64,000 bases of DNA, taken from NCBI GenBank assembly GCA_947168855.1, contig CAMVNO010000003.1, positions 281,474 to 345,473 of the forward strand. The letters run 5' to 3'. Under the pieces are notes generated by a model, which made no database searches, had not been told where the DNA came from, and worked only from the letters and a program-made list of their open reading frames with translations. Below, piece by piece: positions 42,807 to 50,567 of this stretch. Position 1 is the first letter of the stretch; each line of letters begins with the position of its first letter. The translations under genes were made by a program, and so were the position numbers. The stretch comes from an uncultured Clostridia bacterium (lineage in GTDB: Bacteria > Bacillota > Clostridia > Christensenellales > CAG-138).

Positions 42807-44705
42807 ATGACAAAAAAGAAAAAGGTCATATTGTTTGCGTCGATTGCCGGCTGCGCCGTGCTGCTTGGCGTCATTGCGGCGTTGATCTTCAGCTCGCTCG
42901 GGACGGGCAGCTCGTTCCGCGGCGGCAGATCGTGCGCGGCAAGGACCTCGCCCAAAATCGAAGCCGACCCCACGCCGACCAGTCAGCCTATCCTGGTCGT
43001 TCCGACGGACGAAGCGACGCCGGATCCCGGCACGCCCGAACCGGGGGCGACAAGCACGCCGGAACCCACGCCGACACAGGATCCCTATGAAGTTCTGATT
43101 GAGCAGGCGGATAAATCCATGATGAAGGATATCGTCAACATCCTTCTGGTCGGCGTCGACTATTCCGACGAGCGCGGAACAACAGAATGGAAAAAGCAGG
43201 GCGGCAAGTCGGAGTGGCATTCCGACGTCATGATCGTTCTCGCGATCAACTTTGCCGAAAACCGCGCAGATCTGATTTCGCTTCCGCGCGACACGTATGC
43301 GAAGATTCCGGACGTAAAGGGGATTTATAAGCTCAACGCGTCGCTGAATTGCGGCGGCGGACTGTATAACGACGATGGCACCTTTAATCCGGGCGGACTC
43401 AATAAGGTCTGTGAAGCGGCGGAGTGGATGCTCGGCGGCATTCCGGTGGATTATTATTACGCAGTCACCATGACGTCCCTGAAAGAACTTGTTGATCTGC
43501 TCGGCGGTCTGGAATACGACATGGATATCAACTTTAAGATTCAGGGCCGGTCCTATGAAAAAGGATTGCAGCATATCGACGGGCAGGCATTCCTTGATTA
43601 TTGCCGCATTCGTAAGAACGGGGCAAATGCATACATTCCGGCAGGGCAGGAAGGCGACGCAAAACGTGTGGAACGACAGAAACGGATCCTGATCGCGATG
43701 TTCAAGCAAATGAAGGCGGATCAGGTGATTGTCAAGCTGCCGGAAATCATCGACACCTTTGAAGGCGATCTGTTTACCAACTGCTCGTTTGCGCAGACAG
43801 CGTCGCTCGCCGCGTTTGCCTACAACCTTGATCCGGACAATATCAATATGTATTCGATGAGCGGAACCATGCAGTCCCTGTATCAATGGAATTTCTGCTT
43901 TACCAATCAGTCAAACCGCGTCGACATCATCAATAAGGTCTATCATCAAAAGGTCAAGCAGTATTCGCATTACACGCTCAAATATGCGCGCTACAACTGG
44001 TGCGATATGCTGTATACGCACTATAAGACGCTGCTCGATCCGCTGACCAAGTATGTTAAGAAGCAGATCGAGGAGGATGATAAGATTCCGGAATTCACTG
44101 CGGAACCGACCACGCCGCCTCCGACCAAAGCGCCGACAACGCCCGGAGAGGAAACGCCGCCTCCGACCGATAAACCGACCGATCCGCCGACGGAAAAGCC
44201 GACGGAAAAACCGACCGAAAAGCCGACCGAGAAACCGACCGACAAGCCGACCGATCCGCCGACGGACCCGCCGACCGATCCGCCGGACGATCCCGAAGAA
44301 GGGAGTGACGGAGGCGCGACACACAGCGCAAAGCGCGGCATTCTCCGCAAGTCAAACGGAAAGGATAAACGGCAGTATTCGCAGCAGGACCGTGACTTGT
44401 TTGAACAGTACAAGACCTGTCTTGAGGAGCTCGAAACGCTGCATAAGGAAGCGGATAAGGAAGCAAAGAAATACAGAAACGGCAAGAGCAACTCGCTCGA
44501 TGACATCGGTCAGAAGTATCTGAAGAAGCTTGCCGAAATACAGACGCTTGCGATCAAGCTCGCAAAGTCGTTCAAATACGACAAGGTCAAGAATTTCACG
44601 GTAGGCTACGCACCGACGGGAACCTATTGGAATACGATCTCGCCATGGGCGATCAATTACGGGCTGGATAAAAAATTCAACCAGATCAGAGTCGATTTCA
44701 ATTAA
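42807..44705 (+). CDS. LytR-CpsA-Psr (LCP) family protein with long proline-threonine C-terminal region
   Basis: The 632-aa protein has one N-terminal membrane helix (about 7-30), a P/T/E linker, then an LCP domain (about 105-340) with NILLVGVDYSDE, DVMIVLAINF, SLPRDTY (Arg161), GGIPVDYYYAV and VERQKRIL. LCP enzymes transfer polymers such as teichoic acids from lipid carrier to peptidoglycan. After it come about 70 residues of TDKP/TEKP/TDPP repeats (about 431-501) and a further 130-residue basic, helical domain that I do not recognise. Start: ATG 42807 with AAAGGA 9 bases upstream; TTG 42801 is possible. Adjacent, divergent to a sugar transferase operon. Confidence 0.9.
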   Translation: MTKKKKVILFASIAGCAVLLGVIAALIFSSLGTGSSFRGGRSCAARTSPKIEADPTPTSQPILVVPTDEATPDPGTPEPGATSTPEPTPTQDPYEVLIEQADKSMMKDIVNILLVGVDYSDERGTTEWKKQGGKSEWHSDVMIVLAINFAENRADLISLPRDTYAKIPDVKGIYKLNASLNCGGGLYNDDGTFNPGGLNKVCEAAEWMLGGIPVDYYYAVTMTSLKELVDLLGGLEYDMDINFKIQGRSYEKGLQHIDGQAFLDYCRIRKNGANAYIPAGQEGDAKRVERQKRILIAMFKQMKADQVIVKLPEIIDTFEGDLFTNCSFAQTASLAAFAYNLDPDNINMYSMSGTMQSLYQWNFCFTNQSNRVDIINKVYHQKVKQYSHYTLKYARYNWCDMLYTHYKTLLDPLTKYVKKQIEEDDKIPEFTAEPTTPPPTKAPTTPGEETPPPTDKPTDPPTEKPTEKPTEKPTEKPTDKPTDPPTDPPTDPPDDPEEGSDGGATHSAKRGILRKSNGKDKRQYSQQDRDLFEQYKTCLEELETLHKEADKEAKKYRNGKSNSLDDIGQKYLKKLAEIQTLAIKLAKSFKYDKVKNFTVGYAPTGTYWNTISPWAINYGLDKKFNQIRVDFN

Positions 44706-44712
44706 ATTCATA

Positions 44713-44741
44713 TTGACAAACATCAAAACAGATGCTACAAT
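44713..44741 (+). promoter_or_regulatory. Near-consensus sigma-A promoter of the ArsR-DUF2087 operon
   Basis: TTGACA (44713-44718), 17-bp spacer, TACAAT (44736-44741). The spacer holds CATC-AAAACA-GATG. Confidence 0.88.
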
Positions 44742-44742
44742 A

Positions 44743-44762
44743 ATTTCGATGAACATCGAAAT
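44743..44762 (+). promoter_or_regulatory. Perfect palindromic operator, likely for the ArsR-type repressor
   Basis: ATTTCGAT-GAAC-ATCGAAAT begins one base after the -10 element, covering the expected transcription start near 44748. A repressor bound here would block initiation. The ArsR-type gene is second in the same transcript. Confidence 0.75.
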
Positions 44763-44779
44763 GAAAGGGAGTGTCTGTT

Positions 44780-45118
44780 TTGACAGTTTTGGATAAGTAT
44801 AATCGGACGCTGACGGAGGAATCCGTTCGCGAAGCACAGCTTGCCGCAGAAGCGGCAAAGCAGGACGCCGCGCGTGAGCAGTCGATCCATCTGATGAAGG
44901 CGAGCATGCTCGGCGACATGCTGAAGGTCCTCGGACGTGTAGAACAGGAGGGCAAGCGTCCCAACGCATTGGAAACACTGATCGAATCCTTCATGGCGGA
45001 GGCGGAACGCCTGCGCAGGCTCGGCGATTACGACGGATCCGACCGCGCGGAGCAGAAAGCGATCACCGTACAGTTCGCGCTCGATGCTCTGAAGGAGGCG
45101 GAACAGAATGGAGAATGA
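44780..45118 (+). CDS. Small helical protein of unknown function
   Basis: The 112-aa product (TVLDKYNRTLTEE...) is predicted all-helical, rich in Ala, Glu and Lys, with EAQLAAEAAKQDAA and AEAERLRRLGDYDGSDRAE. No family recognised. TTG 44780 has GGGAG 8 bases upstream; the GTG at 44771 has no room for a ribosome site. Its end overlaps the ArsR-type gene by 11 nt. It could be a partner of the regulator or an effector of the locus. Confidence 0.65.
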   Translation: MTVLDKYNRTLTEESVREAQLAAEAAKQDAAREQSIHLMKASMLGDMLKVLGRVEQEGKRPNALETLIESFMAEAERLRRLGDYDGSDRAEQKAITVQFALDALKEAEQNGE

Positions 45119-45692
45119 AACGCTGATCCTGCTGAAAACGGTCGCAGACGAAACGCGGCTGCGCATTCTGCGCGCGCTTGCGGAAAAGGACTGTTATGCG
45201 GAGCTGCTTGCCGAGCGGCTGGATCTCTCTCAGGCAACCGTATCGTTTCACATGAAAAAACTCATACAGGCGGGATTGGTCGACGCGCGGCGTGAGCAGT
45301 ATTACGTGGTGTATTCGCTCAAGCACAGCATCTTTTCGCACACGCTCGGGGAACTGATCCTGAATAACGACGACGGACAGACGGCGGAGGCGCTGCGTGA
45401 GGAACAATACCGGCGCAAGGTGCTGAAGAGCTTTCTCCCGAACGGCTACTGCGAGACGATGCCTGCACAGCTGAAAAAGCGGATCATCGTATACCGCGAG
45501 ATATTTGCGCGCTTTGATGCCGGACGGACCTATACGGAAAAAGAGGTCAATGCGATCATTTCCGAGGTCCACGGGGATTACTGCACGGTTCGCAGGGGCT
45601 TTGTCGGCATGGGGTGGATGCAGCGAAACAACGGAATCTATACGGTCAATCCAAACCCCGATTTTGATCGTTATATGGACATCAACAGCTGA
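45108..45692 (+). CDS. ArsR-type winged-helix regulator with C-terminal DUF2087 domain
   Basis: The 194-aa protein has an N-terminal ArsR wHTH (about 5-85: LKTVADETRLRILRAL, DLSQATVSFHMKKLIQAGLV, YYVVYSL) and a C-terminal DUF2087 region (about 115-190: KRIIVYREIFARFD, YTEKEVNAII, VRRGFVGMGWMQRN). No metal-binding ELCVCDL-type motif is present, so it is probably not a metal sensor. The operon promoter carries a palindrome suited to a dimeric regulator, so it likely represses itself and both neighbours. Confidence 0.85.
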   Translation: MENETLILLKTVADETRLRILRALAEKDCYAELLAERLDLSQATVSFHMKKLIQAGLVDARREQYYVVYSLKHSIFSHTLGELILNNDDGQTAEALREEQYRRKVLKSFLPNGYCETMPAQLKKRIIVYREIFARFDAGRTYTEKEVNAIISEVHGDYCTVRRGFVGMGWMQRNNGIYTVNPNPDFDRYMDINS

Positions 45693-45705
45693 AGGGAACG
45701 GAAAC

Positions 45706-46218
45706 ATGAAAGAAGAATTCGATTTCGGATTGTTGAATTCGCAAACCGACGAACGGTACGGAAGCCGTCCGTACGGGCTGCTCGGTACGATCGCAAAGAA
45801 CGGATGCGGCATGATCGCGTTATACAACATCGAACGCGCGGCGGACGACAAGACGCGGTTTGAACCGTATTATGCCGATCGAAAACAGATCAGGACAAAC
45901 CTGTTCGGTCTTCTCGGCACACGTCCGTCCGCAATCAATAAAAGGCTGCGCAAAAAAGCGTTTGAGGTCGTTTCGATCCGGCTCAAAGATGCGGAACAAG
46001 CGGAAATGTTCGACGGCGTGATCGTGCTGTCGTGGTATTTTTTCGGCGCGCATTACGTTGCGGGAATCGGAAACGACAGCGGGACGTATACCTTTTACAA
46101 TCAGTTCGTACGGCCGAGACCGATGAAACTGACGGAGTTTCTGCACACACTCAAAGATCAAAAACAGCACGTGCTCCGGATCTGGGGCGTACGATTCCCG
46201 AAAAAGCAAAGCGAATAA
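45706..46218 (+). CDS. Putative papain/C39-like cysteine-peptidase-fold protein
   Basis: The 170-aa product has NGCGMIALYNIERA, with a cysteine followed by a helix, and later FGAHYVAGIGNDSGTYTFYNQF, with a histidine opening a strand and an Asn/Tyr-rich next strand. This order and spacing resemble the Cys-His-Asp/Asn set of C39-like peptidases, but conservation is not strong, so the call is tentative. No signal peptide. ATG 45706 is chosen because the longer frame runs through the ArsR gene. Last in the operator-controlled operon; a long hairpin follows. Confidence 0.5.
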   Translation: MKEEFDFGLLNSQTDERYGSRPYGLLGTIAKNGCGMIALYNIERAADDKTRFEPYYADRKQIRTNLFGLLGTRPSAINKRLRKKAFEVVSIRLKDAEQAEMFDGVIVLSWYFFGAHYVAGIGNDSGTYTFYNQFVRPRPMKLTEFLHTLKDQKQHVLRIWGVRFPKKQSE

Positions 46219-46224
46219 ACAGAA

Positions 46225-46266
46225 AGAGGGTGTTCAGAAACATAGAACTGTTTCCGAACACCCTCT
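46225..46266. terminator. Long hairpin closing the ArsR operon, possible terminator
   Basis: AGAGGGTGTTC (46225-46235) pairs with GAACACCCTCT (46256-46266), and GAAACA with TGTTTC inside after one mismatch. There is no long T-run on either side, so termination by it is uncertain. Confidence 0.5.
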
Positions 46267-46288
46267 TCGTGAATTCTCGCTTCGCTCC

Positions 46289-46503
46289 GTGAATTGTCCT
46301 TTGGACATGAATTGCGCCCAAAGGCGCATGAATTGACGGCAATGCCGTCATGAAGGTCGGTTTTCCGGACGGAAAACCTTCATAAATGACAACAAAGTTG
46401 TCAATTCACGGCGAAGCCGATTCATGCCGTCAGGCAATTCATGCAGCCGTGCTGCAATTCATAGGGGATGTTAAGAAATGCAAGACGCTTTCTTAACATC
46501 CCC
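46289..46503. repeat. Array of eight small hairpins with TGAATT/AATTCA spacers plus a 15-bp closing hairpin
   Basis: Hairpins: GTCC (46296), GCGCC (46314), GACGGC (46335), GGTTTTCC (46359), GACAAC (46388), CGGC (46409), TGCC (46425) and TGCAGC (46442), each directly followed by its reverse complement across a 3-4 nt loop. Left spacers read TGAATT and right spacers AATTCA, so the whole array is itself a loose palindrome centred on 46368. The stem GGGGATGTTAAGAAA (46464-46478)/TTTCTTAACATCCCC ends it. This is the entire 300-bp gap between the peptidase-like gene and rpe; no gene is seen. Confidence 0.9.
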
Positions 46504-46518
46504 CAATGTTTCATCGGA

Positions 46519-47166
46519 TCAACCGCGCAGCGCTTTGATCATTTCGGCGGGATCGGGCGCTTTGAACACCGCGCTTCCCGCGACGAGCACATCCGCGCCG
46601 GCTTCGATGCAGAGCCTGGCGGTGTCCGGATTCACGCCGCCGTCGATTTCGATCAGCGTTTGAAGCCCGCGTGAGCGGATCTCGCTTCGCAGCGCGCGGA
46701 TCTTGTTGAGCGTTTCCGGAATGAACGACTGCCCGCCGAAGCCGGGATTGACGCTCATCAAAAGCACCAGATCGCATTCGGGCAGCAGATGTACGCAGGC
46801 GCCGATCGGCGTTGCGGGATTCAGCACAATGCCTGCCTGCATCCCGGCGGCGCGGATCGACTGCAGCGCGCGGTGCAGATGCCGTTCGGAGGATTCCGCA
46901 TGGATCGTCAGGATGTCCGCGCCTGCTTTTTTGAATGCCTCGATCCAGTCGCTCGGATGCTCGACCATCAGATGCACGTCAATGGGCAGATCGGTCAGCG
47001 GACGGAGCGCCTTGCACATGTCGGGACCGAAGGTGATATTCGGCACGAAATTGCCGTCCATGACGTCGAAATGCACCCAGTCGGCGCCCTGCGCGGCAAG
47101 CCGGGAAACCGCTTCGCCCATCGCGGCAAAGTTTGCGGAAAGAATCGAAGGTGCGATTTTAATCAT
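46519..47166 (-). CDS. rpe: Ribulose-phosphate 3-epimerase
   Basis: The 215-aa TIM-barrel enzyme has the family motifs APSILSANF, WVHFDVMDGNFVPN, PIDVHLMVEHP, VNPGFGGQ and EIDGGVNPD, which hold the metal ligands and the catalytic aspartates. It interconverts ribulose-5-phosphate and xylulose-5-phosphate. AAGGAGG lies upstream of ATG 47166, inside the rsgA C-terminus (8-nt overlap). It ends the core block where Firmicutes usually continue with thiN; here a hairpin array follows. Confidence 0.96.
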   Translation of the reverse strand: MIKIAPSILSANFAAMGEAVSRLAAQGADWVHFDVMDGNFVPNITFGPDMCKALRPLTDLPIDVHLMVEHPSDWIEAFKKAGADILTIHAESSERHLHRALQSIRAAGMQAGIVLNPATPIGACVHLLPECDLVLLMSVNPGFGGQSFIPETLNKIRALRSEIRSRGLQTLIEIDGGVNPDTARLCIEAGADVLVAGSAVFKAPDPAEMIKALRG

Positions 47167-48034
47167 AACGATGTTTCCTCCTTGTTTGATAATCCAACGC
47201 GATCTCGCGATATCGTTCATACCTGCCCTGCTTTAGCTCTCCGGAAGCAAGCAAGGGCTTCACGCCGCAGTCCGGCTCCGAAAGATGCATACAGCCGGGG
47301 AAGCGGCACGGAAAGGCGTTTTTGAACTCAGGATAACAGGCGTCCAGCTCCTCCTGCTCAAGGATCTCGGTCTCAAACATGGAGAATCCGGGCGTATCCA
47401 TAACGGCGCCGTTTTCGTACTGCCAGAGCTCGGCATGCCGGGTGGTATGCCGCCCGCGATCCGTCTTTCGGGAAAGCACGCCCGTTTCCAGATGCAGATC
47501 CGGGATCAGCGCATTCAGAATCGAGGACTTTCCGACGGCGGACTGCCCCGCAAAGCAGCTGACCTTTCCGGCCAGCCTCGCGCGCAGCGCGTCGAGCCCT
47601 TCGCCGGTTTCGGCGCTGACCGACAGGATCGGAAACGCCGCATAGTCCGACAGGAACGTCTTTACGATCGTTTCGTCCGCCGTGTCGATCTTGTTCAGCA
47701 CAGGGACGGGGTCGATCTGCATGCGCTTCGCCGAAATGATCAGCCGGTCGACCAGCAGCCAGTCCGGTTCCGGCGCGGACGCGGAAACCACGATCAGGAG
47801 CTGATCGACGTTTGCAACGGGCGGACGCACCAGAAGATTTCTGCGCGGCAGGATCTCACAGAGCTGCGCGTATCCCTGTTCCTTACGCTCAATGCGCACA
47901 CGGTCGCCGACGGTCGGCACAAGACCTTCCCGCCGGAATGCGCCGCGCGCCTTGGAGGTCACGATCTCGCCGGATTCCGTCAGCACCTCGTAGAAGCTGC
48001 CGATGCCTTTTAACAACAACCCCGATTCCATCAT
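47159..48034 (-). CDS. rsgA: Small ribosomal subunit biogenesis GTPase RsgA
   Basis: The 291-aa protein has an OB fold, a circularly permuted GTPase domain (G4 NKID before G1 GQSAVGKSS, then DTPGF) and a C-terminal zinc site (CYPEFKN, CRFPGCMHLSEPDC). It checks late 30S assembly. It starts with ATGATG overlapping the kinase stop by 4 nt and overlaps rpe by 8 nt. Confidence 0.97.
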   Translation of the reverse strand: MMESGLLLKGIGSFYEVLTESGEIVTSKARGAFRREGLVPTVGDRVRIERKEQGYAQLCEILPRRNLLVRPPVANVDQLLIVVSASAPEPDWLLVDRLIISAKRMQIDPVPVLNKIDTADETIVKTFLSDYAAFPILSVSAETGEGLDALRARLAGKVSCFAGQSAVGKSSILNALIPDLHLETGVLSRKTDRGRHTTRHAELWQYENGAVMDTPGFSMFETEILEQEELDACYPEFKNAFPCRFPGCMHLSEPDCGVKPLLASGELKQGRYERYREIALDYQTRRKHRYD

Positions 48035-49848
48035 TTTGCAAACGTAACGGACTGCGGGGAGGATTGCGGATCGCCGTTCACGTACAGGTAAAGGTTCCGC
48101 GTAACGGGTTCGTACCAGTAGACGGTCGCGGTCTCGGAAAGCTCGGATTTCTTTTCGTTCTGGCGCAGCCGGGAATGCAGGATCACGCGGTAGGGGATCT
48201 CCTCGAACGTTGCGGTCTCGAATCCGATTTCAACGAGCTTCGTTTGTTCGTCGTCCGCGAAGGAAAGCGGGAAGGAAATATCCGCTTTGCACGAGCCGGG
48301 CGAGCGCCGGTATACGACCAGACGGTACTCCGCATCGACCGGATAGGACAGCTTTGTCAGCTCGGGCTCCCGGGAAGGCGCCGGGGAGGGCGTCACCGCG
48401 CTGTCCTGAATCGGCAGCGGCGTCGGGGTTTCCGTTGTCTGGGGGATAAACTCGGTCATAGGCGTGTCGGTCGGTTCCGTCACTACCATGTCCGTATCGC
48501 CGGACGGCGCGGGGGTAAACGCCGGTTCCGGCGTTTCCGGTTCCGGTACCGGCGTAAACGTCCCGGCGGGTGTTTCGGACGGGACGGGCGAGGTCTGTTC
48601 AAACAGCTTACGTTCCTCGGCAGACGGAATCAGGATCGCAACAACGGTGTTGGCGCGCGTGTCCGGCGCCGCGGAATCGGTAAACGATACCGAAAGATTC
48701 GTAAGGCCGTAATCCTGATACAGGAGGCGAAGCGCGTCGTCCAGCGAATAGCCGATCAGGTTCGGAACGCGGCTGCTTCGGATCACGGAATCCTCGCCCG
48801 AATCGGGCGCTTCAAACGTCGGTTCTTCCGAAGCGGGGATCGTAAGCGAATGTTCGGCGCCTGATTCGCGCGGCGTTTCTTCGCGGCAGGAGGTGGCGTA
48901 GATCAAAACAAAGATGCCGATGAGCGCGATCGGTAAAAAGACGCACATGGCGATCAGCACGTAAACCGACGGACGGGTAGTCGTTTTTGCGCCTTTGTCG
49001 TTCGGATCGTTGACAAACGTACCGTTCGGGTCGGACAGCGACCGGACAAGGTCGGTCCGCATGGCACGCGCGGTCTGATATCGGTTTTCGGGTTCCTTCT
49101 CAAGCGCTTTCAGAACGATGTCATTAAGAGAACGCGGCAAATCGTTAACGAGCTGAATGGGCGGGACCGGCTTCTCCTGCAGGTGCATAAGCGCAACGCT
49201 CACCGTCGAATCCGCTTCAAAGGGCACCGTGCCGGTCAGCATTTCATAGAGACAAACGCCGACGGAATACAGATCGCTCTGCTCGGTCGCAAGCGTGCCC
49301 TTTGCCTGCTCGGGCGAGATATAGTGCACGGAACCGAGGACCTTGCTGCCGGAGAACGTCACCGTCGACGCCTTCGCCTCGCGCGCGATGCCGAAGTCCG
49401 CAAGCTTCACACGTCCCTTATCGGTTACGATCACGTTCTGCGGTTTGACGTCGCGGTGGATGATGCCGTGGGAGTGCGCGGCAGAAAGCGCGTCGAGGAT
49501 CTGGCAGGTAATGCCGATCGCCGTACGCACGGGCAGCGCGCCGTTTGACGCGATCAGATCCTTCAGCGTGCGTCCCTCCACGTATTCCATCACAAGATAC
49601 GGCAATCCGTTATGCGTGCCGGCGCCGTACGCGCGCACGATATTTTCGTGCGACAGCGTCAGGATCGCGTTCGCCTCGCGGGAAAAGCGGCGAAGAAACT
49701 CCGCGTCGTCCTTAAACTCGTCCTTGAGCATCTTGACGGCGACCGTTTTGCGGTTGCTCATGTTGATCGCTTTATAGACCTGCGCCATGCCGCCGCTTCC
49801 GATCAGCTCGACGATCCGGTATTTTCGGTCGAGGATCGTTCCGATCAT
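48031..49848 (-). CDS. prkC: Membrane Ser/Thr protein kinase with a single PASTA domain
   Basis: The 605-aa kinase has a Hanks-type domain (about 1-270: IGSGGMAQVYKA, K39, HRDVKPQN with D133, DFG with D151, YISPEQ), one membrane helix (about 296-318) and outside the cell one PASTA unit (about 360-415: VPNLIGYSLDDALRLL), then a long Pro/Thr/Glu-rich stretch and a 90-residue beta-rich C-terminal domain that I do not recognise. PrkC-type kinases normally carry three or more PASTA units that sense muropeptides. It overlaps the PP2C gene and rsgA by 4 nt each. Confidence 0.94.
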   Translation of the reverse strand: MIGTILDRKYRIVELIGSGGMAQVYKAINMSNRKTVAVKMLKDEFKDDAEFLRRFSREANAILTLSHENIVRAYGAGTHNGLPYLVMEYVEGRTLKDLIASNGALPVRTAIGITCQILDALSAAHSHGIIHRDVKPQNVIVTDKGRVKLADFGIAREAKASTVTFSGSKVLGSVHYISPEQAKGTLATEQSDLYSVGVCLYEMLTGTVPFEADSTVSVALMHLQEKPVPPIQLVNDLPRSLNDIVLKALEKEPENRYQTARAMRTDLVRSLSDPNGTFVNDPNDKGAKTTTRPSVYVLIAMCVFLPIALIGIFVLIYATSCREETPRESGAEHSLTIPASEEPTFEAPDSGEDSVIRSSRVPNLIGYSLDDALRLLYQDYGLTNLSVSFTDSAAPDTRANTVVAILIPSAEERKLFEQTSPVPSETPAGTFTPVPEPETPEPAFTPAPSGDTDMVVTEPTDTPMTEFIPQTTETPTPLPIQDSAVTPSPAPSREPELTKLSYPVDAEYRLVVYRRSPGSCKADISFPLSFADDEQTKLVEIGFETATFEEIPYRVILHSRLRQNEKKSELSETATVYWYEPVTRNLYLYVNGDPQSSPQSVTFAK

Positions 49849-50567
49849 GCTTCGCCTCCGTCATGGATCGCCAGAACGACCGTGATATTATCACGGCTGC
49901 CGGCAGTCAGAGCGCGCTGGATGAGCGCGGTGCAGGTTGCGTCCGGATCGGCGCAGTTGCGCAGATATGCGGCGATCTCCGGGGCGTCAAGAACCCCGCA
50001 CAGCCCGTCCGAGCACAGCAGCAGCATGTCGCCCTTCTTCCAGTCGCAGGAGAAAATATCGGCGGATACGCGCATTTCGGTGCCGACGGCACGCGTGATC
50101 AGATTGCGCCGGGGATGCGTTTTCGCTTCCTCGGGCGTAATGGCGCCGCGGCGGACCAGCTCTGCCACGAACGAATGGTCGTGCGTGATCTGACGGAGCG
50201 CGCTCCCGTCAAAATGATACAGACGGGAATCGCCGATGTTCGCGGCAATGAACCGATCCTCGAGGAGAATCGCGGCGACCAGCGTACAGCCCATGCCGTA
50301 CATTTCGTCATTCATCGACGCGCGGTTGTGCACAACGCTGTTTGCCTCGATAAAGGCGGAGGAGAGCGCGGCTTCCGGATCGTCGTGATTGGAAAGAAGC
50401 ATTTTTTCCAATGTCTCTACGGCGAGACGGCTTGCGATCTCACCCGCACGATGCCCGCCCATGCCGTCGGACACGGCGACTGCGTCGAGCGTTTTTGTGT
50501 GCAGAAGCAGATAGCTATCTTCGTTCTGCGGTCTCAGACCTGTTTCCGTTTTACCCGCGAATCTCAT
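49845..50567 (-). CDS. prpC: PP2C-type Ser/Thr protein phosphatase
   Basis: The 240-aa phosphatase has the PPM motifs RPQNEDSYLL, VSDGMGGHRAGE, AANIGDSRLY, LITRAVGT and CSDGLCG with SRDNITVVL, giving the aspartates for the two-metal centre. It reverses phosphorylation by the kinase encoded downstream. GGAGGG and ATG 50567 lie within the rlmN C-terminus (17-nt overlap). Confidence 0.96.
   Translation of the reverse strand: MRFAGKTETGLRPQNEDSYLLLHTKTLDAVAVSDGMGGHRAGEIASRLAVETLEKMLLSNHDDPEAALSSAFIEANSVVHNRASMNDEMYGMGCTLVAAILLEDRFIAANIGDSRLYHFDGSALRQITHDHSFVAELVRRGAITPEEAKTHPRRNLITRAVGTEMRVSADIFSCDWKKGDMLLLCSDGLCGVLDAPEIAAYLRNCADPDATCTALIQRALTAGSRDNITVVLAIHDGGEA

Noticed and set aside
46225-46503. 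Possible tRNA cluster or CRISPR
   Set aside because: No cloverleaf, CCA or T-loop sequence; hairpin stems all differ and there are no repeats of constant length.
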